Source of the DNA: a virus
Length of the DNA stretch: 22,597 nucleotides
Direction: 5' to 3' (one strand)
Virus record (IMG/VR): IMGVR_UViG_3300025131_000469
Coordinates: 1-22,597 of that record
In this document: piece by piece, positions 8,577 through 16,989 of the stretch
Numbering within the stretch: the first letter of the stretch is position 1
How the letters are laid out: every line of letters begins with the position of its first letter
Program-made: the position numbers and the translations under genes
The notes under the pieces: model-generated
Told to the model about the DNA's origin: nothing
What the model saw: the letters and a program-made list of their open reading frames with translations, nothing else
Database searches by the model: none

Positions 8577-9206
8577 TTAAATCTCAATTACTCTACCGTC
8601 AATAATTACGTATTGCTTACCGTCCAATTCTATAATACTTTCATCTTTTCTCGTCCAATTACCACTTCCATCTTTTTCCCAATTGTTATTTAACTCACCA
8701 GCTATACTACCAACGGCACTTCCAGCTGAATTCACAGCATTAGTTAAGTCACCCCTGCGCTTAAGGGCCATGCTGTACTTTCTTTTTGTTTCATCCATAC
8801 CATATTGTCCGAGCGCATCCTGGGCTCCCACTTTAGACATCTGGTTCTTCAATGATATCTGCCTTGCTGTTTCTGCAACTCGTCGTATGCGTTCTGCATC
8901 AATACCTGCTGTGGATTGATGCATTACAGCAGAATTTTCTAATCCACTTCGCACAATATTCCCCTGAACCTGGGACTTCCCTACATCAGCCATTTGGTTG
9001 GCAGCTCGTGATGTTTGAGATACTATTTCTCTCTGCATACCACCCGTGAGCACACCCTCCTTTGAGCGTCTCTGCAGTTCAGATAGGTAGTCCTTTTCTA
9101 ATCCGCTCTTTTTATATTTAACGGGATTAAAGTAATTACCTAAACTACTTACTGTCTTTGATATCGCTGGGGCTGCTAAAGCCCACGCCATTGCCGGTAT
9201 AGGCAT
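8577..9206 (-). CDS. Probable internal virion / DNA ejection protein, 209 aa
   Basis: The start is ATG 9206 with AAGGAGT 8 bases upstream, a strong site as expected for the first gene of a transcript. The N-terminus is short and hydrophobic (MPIPAMAWALAAPAISKTVS). A long Gln/Ala/Arg-rich helical body follows, with SQVQGNIVRSGLENSAVMHQ, AETARQISLKNQMSKVGAQD and a Gly/Ala-rich segment near 160-172. Small helical proteins with an R-x-G-x-x-x-S pattern and a hydrophobic N-terminus often occupy the T7 gp14 or P22 gp7 slot of podovirus ejection complexes. That is an analogy from composition and position, not proven homology. It heads the 209-aa/312-aa/2337-aa cluster downstream of the box at 9261-9285. 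Confidence 0.7.
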   Translation of the reverse strand: MPIPAMAWALAAPAISKTVSSLGNYFNPVKYKKSGLEKDYLSELQRRSKEGVLTGGMQREIVSQTSRAANQMADVGKSQVQGNIVRSGLENSAVMHQSTAGIDAERIRRVAETARQISLKNQMSKVGAQDALGQYGMDETKRKYSMALKRRGDLTNAVNSAGSAVGSIAGELNNNWEKDGSGNWTRKDESIIELDGKQYVIIDGRVIEI

Positions 9207-9260
9207 ATCTTACTCCTTAAACATGTTTAATTTGTTAACCAAGTTATCTTTAATCTTATT

Positions 9261-9285
9261 ATTATAGAAATCATTTTTGACAATT
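9261..9285 (-). promoter_or_regulatory. Intergenic TTGTCAAAAAT box B upstream of ejection genes
   Basis: On the minus strand TTGTCA (9283-9278) overlaps the stop region of the orphan tail gene and is followed after 11 bases by a perfect TATAAT (9266-9261). This is the third form of the four-member box family. The 3' half of the dyad is degenerate here (GAAA at 9267-9270 in place of CAAA). The first start downstream is ATG 9206, leaving a leader of roughly 50 bases. Bases 9221-9255 also align at 25 of 35 positions with 17996-18030. Confidence 0.55.
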
Positions 9286-10351
9286 ACCCTAGTTCTAATT
9301 CTGAAGTCTCACCGAATGGCTGCCAGAATACATTAACTCTGTTTCTAAAATATGTTTCTTCTGCACTAGATTGATTTGTATACACCCAATGCAAAATATC
9401 TACATTCAAATTCCAATCGCTTGTAGTATGAGAAGCACCAGAAAACCATGTATAATTATTATCGTTATACGCAGGATTAGAAGCATCATAATGTGGATTG
9501 GTCTCTGAATGTCTTATGGCTGTTGGTGTTGATGTATGCTCTGCATATATTTGAATATCAAATACGGGGGTAAAAAAATCATTATGATTATCAGCAGAGG
9601 ATTGGTCTGTTCCTGTTCCATCCCAATGGTCAACTTCATTAAAACCCTGCGAGCCTAATCGCATCCCAAATCCTGGGTATGTAAAAATACCATTTGATTG
9701 TATATAAGATGTAGAATCAGTTGCGTCTCTTCCAGCGGAGGAAGAAAATGTAGATTCTCTTTTTTCTTGTCCTCTTTTCCACATATAATCATAGTAGTTA
9801 ACACCATCCGCGCCGTCAGCTCCTGCTGAATTATTTATTCTACTTATTAAATCATATTTAACAAAACTCTGGCATGCATCGTGGTTCATGGGCTTACTAA
9901 AATACGTGTCTGTTGAGTCTTTATCCGTTCCATATGTCCAATATGCTGATTGACCATGAAATCCCGCAGAAACAAAAAATAAATATGTATCACTATCACC
10001 GAGGCTTAATTGTTTATCAATGTAGTTACCATCAATATCCCTAACTCGCCTACTATCCTGAAATCCTGTGTTATAATCTGGCTTTTCAGCGTGAGTACCT
10101 GTTCCTTTATAGTATGGATAATCTCCATCATTTGGGACATCGTTGGGTTTAGTTAGACCATCCCCATAAGAACCACCATTATCATCCCAATACTTATGAT
10201 ACGCATAGTTGCAATCAATTTCAGATTCTGGCGTCGTATCCGTATCTGTATCATGCCTAACATTTACCGTCATTAAACCACTAATCAGTCTCTCCGACTT
10301 ACACTTAAATTTTTTGGTAACAATATGAGTTAATGGAGTAATTGCTCCCAT
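9284..10351 (-). CDS. Tail-region protein of 355 aa, no recognised family
   Basis: I choose ATG 10351, which gives MGAITPLTHIVTKKFKCKSE and shares one base with the stop of the fibre gene (TAATG). A TTG at 10360 would add three residues but has no better ribosome binding site. The protein is rich in Asp, Asn, Tyr, Ser, Thr, His and Trp (for example CNYAYHKYWDDNGGSYGDG and HYDASNPAYNDNNYTWFSG). It has an acidic stretch DTDTDTTPESE near residues 36-46, few Lys after the N-terminus and no obvious membrane segment. This composition fits an exposed beta-rich appendage or receptor-facing protein. Position, directly after the fibre and before the ejection genes, supports a tail component. I do not recognise a family. 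Confidence 0.7.
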   Translation of the reverse strand: MGAITPLTHIVTKKFKCKSERLISGLMTVNVRHDTDTDTTPESEIDCNYAYHKYWDDNGGSYGDGLTKPNDVPNDGDYPYYKGTGTHAEKPDYNTGFQDSRRVRDIDGNYIDKQLSLGDSDTYLFFVSAGFHGQSAYWTYGTDKDSTDTYFSKPMNHDACQSFVKYDLISRINNSAGADGADGVNYYDYMWKRGQEKRESTFSSSAGRDATDSTSYIQSNGIFTYPGFGMRLGSQGFNEVDHWDGTGTDQSSADNHNDFFTPVFDIQIYAEHTSTPTAIRHSETNPHYDASNPAYNDNNYTWFSGASHTTSDWNLNVDILHWVYTNQSSAEETYFRNRVNVFWQPFGETSELELG

Positions 10352-12264
10352 TATACCCAATCCGAATCTGCGACATTGGCAAATCCTGTGTCATAATCGC
10401 TTGTCTGTAAATCATGTATAGTTAATGCTGATATATTTGCCTCATAATCAGCTTCACCCATCGCATACACCTGACCAGCAGCATCTAATCTCATTCTATA
10501 TGAATCAGTAAAAGACCCTCCAAATGTATATGGAAAATTACTTGCTGCTGCTATATGTAGCTTTGGATGTATACTTGGCACACCAGCAGTTGCAGCATAT
10601 AAATAAGCAGCCGTACTGTGTATATATAATTTTTCATCGCCCTCTATAAGAACATCATCAGAAAACTTAAAAAAATCCTGGTCTTCCATCCATCTTAAAA
10701 TACCATTACCTGCATCACCTAAAAACTCAAGTTTTACATCAGTATTATTATTCATACCAATATCAATATAATTGGCTTTCAAATTGATAGCAGTCCCTGC
10801 ATTAATAGTTAAATCAGTATTGTCTCCTTCAATGTTTTCACCACCATCACCCCAAGTAAGACCTACATCAACAGGAATATTTACATCATCTGTTGCGGTT
10901 AAATTGATATCTGCCCCAGAAGTAAGCGTTAAATCAGTATCATCTCCTTCAATTTTCTCGCCGGTGCCAAAGGTTACGCCCACATCAACAGGAACAACCA
11001 CATCTGTAGTAGCTGTTAAATTAATTGCACCACCTGAACCAATTGTAATATCGGCACTGTCACCTGAAATATATTGATTAGAGTCTACCCAGTAAATCTT
11101 TTTACCTGTATATAAGTAAATATCTTCATTATGAGTATGTAAACCTGTCCACAAAGGGGTAATGGATTCATCTAAATCATGTGTGTGGTCAGCTCTAGCA
11201 AAGCTGGTAGATGTACCCTCTGTAGATGCTGATAAATTTACAGATAAATCACCTGGGGCAGTTGTAGCGATAGCGTGAGCATGGTCTGCTCGAGAGAAAG
11301 ACGTAGAAGAACCTTCTGCTGATATCGCATCTGGTGTAATTATATTAGCTGCTGCAGCTGCGATAGCGTGAGCATGGTCACTTCGTGCTGCTTCATTTAA
11401 ACTTCCGCTTGCCGCTGATGCGTCTGGTGTAATTGTTGTAACAGAGGGTTCATCGGCTACTACAAATGTAGCACCGGCTGATGTAATCAAGCTATCATCA
11501 GCCCCGCTTAAGTCAAAATCCTCATAACCACCATCAAACAAAACATCTATGTTTTCACTGCCATCATCCAATAACCCAAGCCCAATAAAATCACTGATAT
11601 CAACACTAATGACTGCGCTGGAAGATTGTAACCCATCACCTGCAAGCAATGTTGATAGAGCGTCTGTTGTGGTTAATTGCTCTGTTGAGCCATCTGAATC
11701 AAGAGTGAGAAACTTGTCTCCACTCATAGGAACTACATCTGAATATTCACTTAAGTTTATAGCTAATGCTGTTCCAGCACCTCCGCTGATTCCATCACCC
11801 GCGACGCTTGAATTAAGATGTGATTCTGTTATACCACCATCTTTTACTTGAATAGTATCAGATGAAATTTCTAAAGATGAACTATCAACATTTACATCTA
11901 AAGCAGTTGAACTGCCTAAAGCAACAGAGCCTCCACCCGATAATCCATTACCAGCAGAAATAGTTAAGCTATCATATTCTAAATCAGAGGTGTCAACAGT
12001 TACCGTCGCATCAACTTCCTCCTGGGCTGTTAATGCAGCAGGTGTGAATAATCTAGAGTGCCACTTTCCAGCACGTTTTATAAAATGGTATACACCCTTA
12101 TCTTTAATATAGCGTACAGTTTCCTGGCCATTAAACCCCTCGTTATTAGAGGGCTGGCCTTCAGACATAGTATTTAAATATGCCTGCCTGTCATTAATAT
12201 TATTAAAACGACGGCGGGTATCTTTTTGATTTCCTATCTGCTGTCTATAGCTACTCAACTTCAA
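10351..12264 (-). CDS. Tail fibre protein with DHxH repeats, 637 aa
   Basis: The N-terminal region (about 45-72) reads NGQETVRYIKDKGVYHFIKR followed by GKWHSRLF, a pattern I associate with phage fibre N-termini. A Ser/Thr/Gly/Asp-rich beta region with GNGLSGGGSVALGSSTALDV-type repeats follows. Near residues 290-370 are three R-x-DHxH units: RSDHAHAIAA, RADHAHAIAT and RADHTHDLDE. Then come three ~38-aa repeats with D-x-T-[IL]-x-x-G-x-x-INL-x-A and VPVDVG/IPVDVG. DHxH motifs in known fibres (T4 gp37) coordinate metal in trimers, so a trimeric fibre is likely. The start is uncertain: the frame opens with TTG at 12264, overlapping the upstream gene by 14 bases, with another TTG at 12258 and the first internal ATG at residue 33. 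No strong Shine-Dalgarno is seen, so coupled initiation is likely. Confidence 0.85.
   Translation of the reverse strand: MKLSSYRQQIGNQKDTRRRFNNINDRQAYLNTMSEGQPSNNEGFNGQETVRYIKDKGVYHFIKRAGKWHSRLFTPAALTAQEEVDATVTVDTSDLEYDSLTISAGNGLSGGGSVALGSSTALDVNVDSSSLEISSDTIQVKDGGITESHLNSSVAGDGISGGAGTALAINLSEYSDVVPMSGDKFLTLDSDGSTEQLTTTDALSTLLAGDGLQSSSAVISVDISDFIGLGLLDDGSENIDVLFDGGYEDFDLSGADDSLITSAGATFVVADEPSVTTITPDASAASGSLNEAARSDHAHAIAAAAANIITPDAISAEGSSTSFSRADHAHAIATTAPGDLSVNLSASTEGTSTSFARADHTHDLDESITPLWTGLHTHNEDIYLYTGKKIYWVDSNQYISGDSADITIGSGGAINLTATTDVVVPVDVGVTFGTGEKIEGDDTDLTLTSGADINLTATDDVNIPVDVGLTWGDGGENIEGDNTDLTINAGTAINLKANYIDIGMNNNTDVKLEFLGDAGNGILRWMEDQDFFKFSDDVLIEGDEKLYIHSTAAYLYAATAGVPSIHPKLHIAAASNFPYTFGGSFTDSYRMRLDAAGQVYAMGEADYEANISALTIHDLQTSDYDTGFANVADSDWV
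10800..11045 (-). repeat. Tandem repeats of about 114-117 bases inside the fibre gene
   Basis: Two adjacent diverged DNA repeats, with a third partial copy, encode the INLxATxDVxxPVDVGxTxG units of the fibre shaft. Landmarks include TTAAATCAGTAT at about 10810 and again at about 10928, each followed by TC[TA]CCTTCAAT. Such repeats allow the shaft to lengthen or shorten by recombination. Confidence 0.6.
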
Positions 12265-14587
12265 GCTCTATTTTTGAAATTTCTACCACAGGGTTCGATG
12301 AAGATAGTTCAAACTTTACAAAGGAGGCTCGCCTGCCAATTCTGATTGATTTTGTTGTATATGATGTCGATAGGGGGAAATCAATTGTTTCCTGGCCAGT
12401 TATATTTTGATTGTAAAAATTCGCTTTACTTGAGGATTTATCTAACCAGAATGATGCTTGTAATTTATTGGCAGAAGCACCATCACCATTTTTATAGCTA
12501 ATATTCATCCGCCTCACCATTGCCGGTTTGTTCATATCGGAAATAGAGAAGTTTCCGGATTTCAAATAAACACTATGAGAAGTCTCTGTAACTGATGATG
12601 CATCATACAGCGTGTAGAAATCTGTTTCGTTACTATTATGATAACCTATATAAATAACATTGTTTTCATCTTTTATAAGCACATCAGATTCCACAGATAA
12701 TGATGTAATAATTTTACCCCACACAGTGGCACCGTTTGACATAAATGCTCTCAAATCAAATGTGTACAACGTTGTACTACCTGCACCAAACGAACATAAG
12801 ATTCTTTGTTTCTTAATGTCATAAATAAATTTTGTTTTCTCAAGATTGGATGTCCCCTGGTAATCATCCTTTATATCATTAGCTATTGGATATACCTGAA
12901 ACTGTGGAGTGATGACATAAACATTGTCCTTTGCTGCAAAAAATATCATACCCTCTACCTCTATAATGGAATCCGGTGAAATGATATTAACATTTTTTTC
13001 TGATTCTGTTAGCTGCCAACCAGAAGGGTCTAGGGTTGGAACCTGCAGCCTAAAAATTCCACGTTCACCAAACACTACTAAATCACCATTATAGGCTTTT
13101 ATTGCTTTTATTTCCCCACCCTGGGTGTCCTTAATTTGAATATAATTGTCTATTGGTAGAACATCAGGCTGTAAATACTCACTGTAAATAATCCAATCTC
13201 TGTGAACCTCCGCTTCTCCATCAGGGTCGAGCTTCACATTGCCAACAAAGAGCCTTCCATTTAAATAATCTCCGCAGCCATAGTTAACAGATATTTTATC
13301 CCTACCTTCAAGTGGGTGAGGAGAACCATCCAAAAAACCCAAGTCATAGAAATATAAATCTAATGTGGGGTCGCTATAACTAAATCTGTACCCATCATTA
13401 ATTGTAAGAGCAACACTGGTTCCCGTTGTACTAAAATCCTTATTTAATTTAATCGCTTTAGCCACTGTTAAATCACACACTGCATCATCAGTGGAATCAG
13501 ACACTACCCAACCATCATATTGATTTATATTAAAACTTGCACTTGCTTTGAAAAATACATTTCTTCCAGCATAACCACCAGTTAGATTATAATAGCCCGT
13601 GCCTTCATCCTCCTCCTGAATGGTGAATGAGCCGTCCCATATACTATCAGTAGTAGCGACAAGGCTATCAAGGATAGCATATCCATTATTTTTCCCAGTC
13701 CCTGCGATTGTATAAGTTGTACCATTTATAACAAGTTCAGTATATGTTGAGCCATATGAAGTAAAGTCAACAGATGGGGCATATAAAACATAACCAATGT
13801 TTCCAGTCAATGAAGAAATGTCATCATGTGTCGATTCCGTATTTAAAGGAATTGTTTTTATATGATAGTAGGATGGCTCAACATTTAAAGCATTATAGCT
13901 TCTATAAACCTTAATAGCTGTGATGCGTTTATTGAAATTACCGGTATCTAATTGAAGATGTAGTTTAATTGCTTTATCATCGGTAGTAACATTTTTATAT
14001 AGGTGAACATCCTCTAATATAGCTTCCTGTTGCCCATCAAACACTGGAACAAACTTATAGTAATAGTATCCAATAGAATTTTTTCCTTCACCAAATTCTT
14101 CTATCGTTTTATAATCCCATGTTGATGGATATGCAAGCTCTGCATTTGATATATCTACTCCATCAACAGGTTGATAGTTGCCAAAGAAAAATTCTCTTTC
14201 AAGATACTGATACAGCAAAGGTTTAGTGTCTCTAGCATTTGCAAATCTGATTTTATTATTAAATGGGATTATTTGCGTATCCGCTATTACGCTTGTGTTT
14301 GTAGCTGTAGGCGTAGCAAGAGAGCCATAGCTTACCATAGCTCCAGTTTCGGGTTCACCCACAAATACCCAGTAGTCATCTCCGGCATCATTGATATCCA
14401 TCCAGCGATAACCACGGTTTACTTTTAGGGTCGTATTATCAACCTTATCACCATAACCTGTTCGGCGGCTGGCAAGGCCATCTTTATCTATATCTAAATT
14501 ATAAAAATCCTCGAACTTACCAGAATCTTCAGAATCAGATTGTGTGTTTATCCCCTGCGCAAAGCGCTTAATTTCGATTGTAGGCAT
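12251..14587 (-). CDS. Tail hub/nozzle-like protein (stabilisation protein type), 778 aa
   Basis: The start ATG 14587 shares one base with the preceding stop (TAATG). The N-terminus, MPTIEIKRFAQGINTQSDSE then FYNLDIDKDGLASRRTGYGD, has the F-x-x-G-[IL]-N-x-[QS]-[SP]-D...N-x-D-x-x-x-DG-x-x-x-R-x-G-Y pattern of podovirus tail proteins placed after the adaptor. About 778 residues compares with 794 for T7 gp12 and 472 for P22 gp10. The body is beta-rich with repeated aromatic/Gly segments (YNGDLVVFGERGIFRL, EGMIFFAAKDNVYVITPQFQ), suggesting propeller-like blades at about 430-600, and ends with a beta-sandwich-like region. It probably forms the tail nozzle or hub between adaptor ring and fibres. 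The exact family is inferred. Confidence 0.75.
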   Translation of the reverse strand: MPTIEIKRFAQGINTQSDSEDSGKFEDFYNLDIDKDGLASRRTGYGDKVDNTTLKVNRGYRWMDINDAGDDYWVFVGEPETGAMVSYGSLATPTATNTSVIADTQIIPFNNKIRFANARDTKPLLYQYLEREFFFGNYQPVDGVDISNAELAYPSTWDYKTIEEFGEGKNSIGYYYYKFVPVFDGQQEAILEDVHLYKNVTTDDKAIKLHLQLDTGNFNKRITAIKVYRSYNALNVEPSYYHIKTIPLNTESTHDDISSLTGNIGYVLYAPSVDFTSYGSTYTELVINGTTYTIAGTGKNNGYAILDSLVATTDSIWDGSFTIQEEDEGTGYYNLTGGYAGRNVFFKASASFNINQYDGWVVSDSTDDAVCDLTVAKAIKLNKDFSTTGTSVALTINDGYRFSYSDPTLDLYFYDLGFLDGSPHPLEGRDKISVNYGCGDYLNGRLFVGNVKLDPDGEAEVHRDWIIYSEYLQPDVLPIDNYIQIKDTQGGEIKAIKAYNGDLVVFGERGIFRLQVPTLDPSGWQLTESEKNVNIISPDSIIEVEGMIFFAAKDNVYVITPQFQVYPIANDIKDDYQGTSNLEKTKFIYDIKKQRILCSFGAGSTTLYTFDLRAFMSNGATVWGKIITSLSVESDVLIKDENNVIYIGYHNSNETDFYTLYDASSVTETSHSVYLKSGNFSISDMNKPAMVRRMNISYKNGDGASANKLQASFWLDKSSSKANFYNQNITGQETIDFPLSTSYTTKSIRIGRRASFVKFELSSSNPVVEISKIELEVE

Positions 14588-15237
14588 TATAACACATTGA
14601 CAACTTGGGCTGGGCCGGAGCTCTGGCGATTGTCATGCAGGCTCTTCAGCTTTGTTCTATTCATCATGTACTTATTATAATACCTATCAGCAGCAGATAA
14701 TTCCCCCCTGTCTTCTAATAGCCTCGAGCGAGCAAAATCTATAAGATACTGATGATATGCTTTTGGCACACCGGGTGAAGTATCCTCTATAGAGCTCCAA
14801 TCAAAATCTACATCAGACATTGCACTTTCATCTTGGACAACGGGGAGGTAGGTATACCACATTGTCAATGTACCAGCGGAAACTGCACCTGGGACTAAAT
14901 ATAAAGAATTGCCATGGATAAAGTACCCCGTGGGTGTGCCCATATCCCACGAATCATCGCTCTTCTTCATGGATTGATACTGCCACTCATTAACAGGCTC
15001 TAATTTTTCTCCCTTCCACTCTACGCGCCCTGTCATTTCTATAAAATCAGTGGGCAGGGTCGCGGATTCACTATCTGCGCTTATGGATTGAGAGTACTCC
15101 TTTTCCAGACAGTGTGTGTGAAGAATTAAATCTTCCTGTGCCTCAATTAAATAGCTCTTGGCAGCATTACTAATTACGCCGGATTCATCCGGTCGGAATG
15201 CAAGCAGGGTTCTATCTAATAGCTCTCCCCATAACAT
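14587..15237 (-). CDS. Head-to-tail adaptor-like protein (second), 216 aa
   Basis: MLWGELLDRTLLAFRPDESG opens a helical N-terminus, followed by a beta region (TLPTDFIEMTGRVEWKGEKL; GYFIHGNSLYLVPG) and a helical C-terminus with SPGVPKAYHQYLIDFARSRL. The motif proline-x-x-Y-H-x-x-[IL]-x-x-[FY]-A-x-x-x-L is typical of phage head-tail adaptor/connector proteins that dock under the portal (T7 gp11, P22 gp4 and HK97 gp6 class, from family knowledge). Its ATG shares a base with the preceding stop and its TAA shares a base with the next ATG (TAATG at both ends). The gene before it has the same architecture, so one may form the adaptor ring and the other a second ring or a specialised copy. Confidence 0.75.
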   Translation of the reverse strand: MLWGELLDRTLLAFRPDESGVISNAAKSYLIEAQEDLILHTHCLEKEYSQSISADSESATLPTDFIEMTGRVEWKGEKLEPVNEWQYQSMKKSDDSWDMGTPTGYFIHGNSLYLVPGAVSAGTLTMWYTYLPVVQDESAMSDVDFDWSSIEDTSPGVPKAYHQYLIDFARSRLLEDRGELSAADRYYNKYMMNRTKLKSLHDNRQSSGPAQVVNVL

Positions 15238-15869
15238 TAACGCCTGCCTTTTGTGCCAACACCCGATGGTGCTTCGGCTTCGTATCTAGCATTTAATGCA
15301 TTTACAAGATTACTTCCGCTTGTATAAGCTGAAGCTGCTCTTTCACTTTGGGCATCCATTCTCCACAATTGAGATTCTGCAAAATCAAGAATAATCTCAT
15401 GCAGTGCTTCATTTAGAGATGATTCGCTTCCAGATGAATCAGCAATATCTGCAGGTTCGGCAAGATACCTAACATCAAGAGCGGTGGTACCAGTTGGTAG
15501 TATATATATGTTTTCGTCAAATACATACGCTATTGGATTGGTTGCCGTTCCCGACAGCAAAGAGTTCTGTGTCCTTGCCACATCGCGTACATCAATCATT
15601 GTTGCATAATTTCCACCATATATCTTAACAGATACAATCCCATTTCTCACGGGGGCACTTGTTAAGCCACTAAACGCTACCTTACCAGATGCTACGGTTT
15701 CGTTTGCATCTTCAACTTCTAGTTCAGTTAGATAAGCATTATGTATAAGATTTACTACTGTTTTTTGTGAGAGGTTTAGTGCTTTTATCTTTGCATCAGA
15801 AGAGAATGAACTTTCTTCAGGGTCTTCCAGGCGTAGGCCAAGCATGTCCACCATAACATCACCAGTCAT
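15237..15869 (-). CDS. Head-to-tail adaptor-like protein (first), 210 aa
   Basis: The start ATG 15869 has AAGGAGT 5-6 bases upstream. A helical N-terminus (SSDAKIKALNLSQKTVVNLI) is followed by a beta section (GIVSVKIYGGNYATMIDVRD, VFDENIYILPTG) and then SSLNEALHEIILDFAESQLW, the helix pattern of adaptor proteins. Length and order (after capsid, before hub) fit T7 gp11. The ribosome binding site lies just past a stable hairpin in the capsid 3' region (15890-15917), which may control how much capsid transcript reaches this gene. Confidence 0.72.
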   Translation of the reverse strand: MTGDVMVDMLGLRLEDPEESSFSSDAKIKALNLSQKTVVNLIHNAYLTELEVEDANETVASGKVAFSGLTSAPVRNGIVSVKIYGGNYATMIDVRDVARTQNSLLSGTATNPIAYVFDENIYILPTGTTALDVRYLAEPADIADSSGSESSLNEALHEIILDFAESQLWRMDAQSERAASAYTSGSNLVNALNARYEAEAPSGVGTKGRR

Positions 15870-15880
15870 TTATGACTCCT

Positions 15881-15917
15881 TTTAGTTAAGGAAGCCCCTA
15901 ACTAAATAGGGGCTTCC
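15881..15917 (-). terminator. Hairpin after the capsid gene, with a competing fold
   Basis: GGAAGCCCCTA at 15890-15900 and TAGGGGCTTCC at 15907-15917 form a perfect 11-bp stem with a 6-base loop, 7 bases past the capsid stop. Only two U residues follow the stem on the minus-strand RNA, so it is not a textbook intrinsic terminator and may be leaky, a processing site or a 3' stabiliser. A second perfect 8-bp pairing, TTTAGTTA (15881-15888) with TAACTAAA (15899-15906), uses the loop and one side of the stem and excludes the first fold. It abuts the next gene's ribosome binding site. Confidence 0.5.
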
Positions 15918-15924
15918 ATGTAGA

Positions 15925-16953
15925 TTAGCTATACGATGTTGGTAAATCGTAGATTTTACCCTGCATACGTGGAGCTGAACATGTCAGCGCACCTAGCCAG
16001 AGCATTTTAGCAACAGCATAGTCTTTATCAACCGGTTTTGCAAAATCTTCAAAAGCGAAGTTTCGTTTCCGATGATGACGAAAACCAATATAGTTTTCGT
16101 TTAACATAATTGCGCCACCGCTATACTCTGATTCAAGAGCAGAGTCAACAACAACCGGGGTTCCCCTGTAGAGCAGGTTACTAAAACCAGCATCTGCGAG
16201 AGATTTATCCGATGCGCCGAAGCGTTTCTGGTCTACCAGTGTAGCTTCATATGCGTCAAACACAACCTGTGAAACAACAATCAGTGTTGGCTTATCATTG
16301 TCAATGGACAATGCACCAAACTGATTTCGCATCAGGGTTTGTATGTAAGCAGCATTTGTGCTATCGGTAAGGTTTGCAAAAGTCACTGATGTACCAGCAT
16401 CAACAACAGAACCGGCATCCCACCAGGTTTCCGTGGTTGAGTTGATGCCACCAAGCGTTCTATCATCTGCAATTATATGCTGCAGGCCAATGAAGCCATC
16501 GGTTGAAGCATTACTTCCGGTGACGGACGAACCATCATTATCAGAATACAACTGTGAGCCAAATAAATCCTTTAGTGCTTTTTCAGCGGATTTCATTTTA
16601 GCCTCAATCATATCAATTACCTGTTCAGAGCCGCTATTAAGCGCTTCTTCTTTACCGGTAATCCGGATTGTAGCATAAGCCTGTACCCAGTCAAATGCTG
16701 CGTCGGCATACATAGCTGTATCACCAACGGTAAGAGTTGCAGAATCACTGGACATAAAGCCCTTTTCTGCAGGTTTTGCGTATTCTACGGGCTGTAGAAC
16801 CTTTTTACCGCCACTAAAAGGAGCGGATTTTCTCAACATACGATGTGTCACGATATTGCTATCGTAAATATTATCTACCAGCTTTGGAACATATAAATCC
16901 CGCGTTAAGGCAGACAGGTTATCGTAGTTATAAGTACTATATGCAATAGCCAT
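15925..16953 (-). CDS. Major capsid protein, 342 aa
   Basis: The start ATG 16953 is preceded by TGGAGG with suitable spacing, a strong site fitting the most abundant virion protein. Phage capsid features are AYSTYNYDNLSALTRDLYVP at the N-terminus, MLRKSAPFSGGKKVLQPVEY, a long helix with IDMIEAKMKSAEKALKDLFG (spine-helix-like), then KPTLIVVSQVVFDAYEATLV, DSALESEYSGGAIMLNENYI and a closing DYAVAKMLWLGALTCSAPRM. The layout fits an HK97-fold coat protein without a long N-terminal delta domain. It lies directly after scaffold and before the adaptors, the expected order. No proteolysis site or separate protease gene is seen, so assembly probably uses the separate scaffold. Confidence 0.9.
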   Translation of the reverse strand: MAIAYSTYNYDNLSALTRDLYVPKLVDNIYDSNIVTHRMLRKSAPFSGGKKVLQPVEYAKPAEKGFMSSDSATLTVGDTAMYADAAFDWVQAYATIRITGKEEALNSGSEQVIDMIEAKMKSAEKALKDLFGSQLYSDNDGSSVTGSNASTDGFIGLQHIIADDRTLGGINSTTETWWDAGSVVDAGTSVTFANLTDSTNAAYIQTLMRNQFGALSIDNDKPTLIVVSQVVFDAYEATLVDQKRFGASDKSLADAGFSNLLYRGTPVVVDSALESEYSGGAIMLNENYIGFRHHRKRNFAFEDFAKPVDKDYAVAKMLWLGALTCSAPRMQGKIYDLPTSYS

Positions 16954-16966
16954 TATTCCTCCATTC

Positions 16967-16989
16967 AGTTAAACCAAATTGGTCTAACT
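16967..16989 (-). promoter_or_regulatory. Palindrome over the scaffold stop, upstream of the capsid start
   Basis: AGTTA-A-ACCAA-A-TTGGT-C-TAACT is a 23-base palindrome with one off-centre mismatch that becomes a G-U pair in the minus-strand RNA. It covers the scaffold stop (16986-16984) and ends 4-5 bases before the capsid GGAGG. It could fold as a 9-bp stem and shield or stabilise the capsid 5' end, or be a DNA-binding site. No U-run follows, so it is not a terminator. Confidence 0.4.

Noticed and set aside
14585-14603. TTGTCA followed by TATAAT on the minus strand at an adaptor-hub junction
   Set aside because: It lies within the coding end of the adaptor gene, the spacing is only 6 bases and the AARAT part of the box is missing; likely chance.
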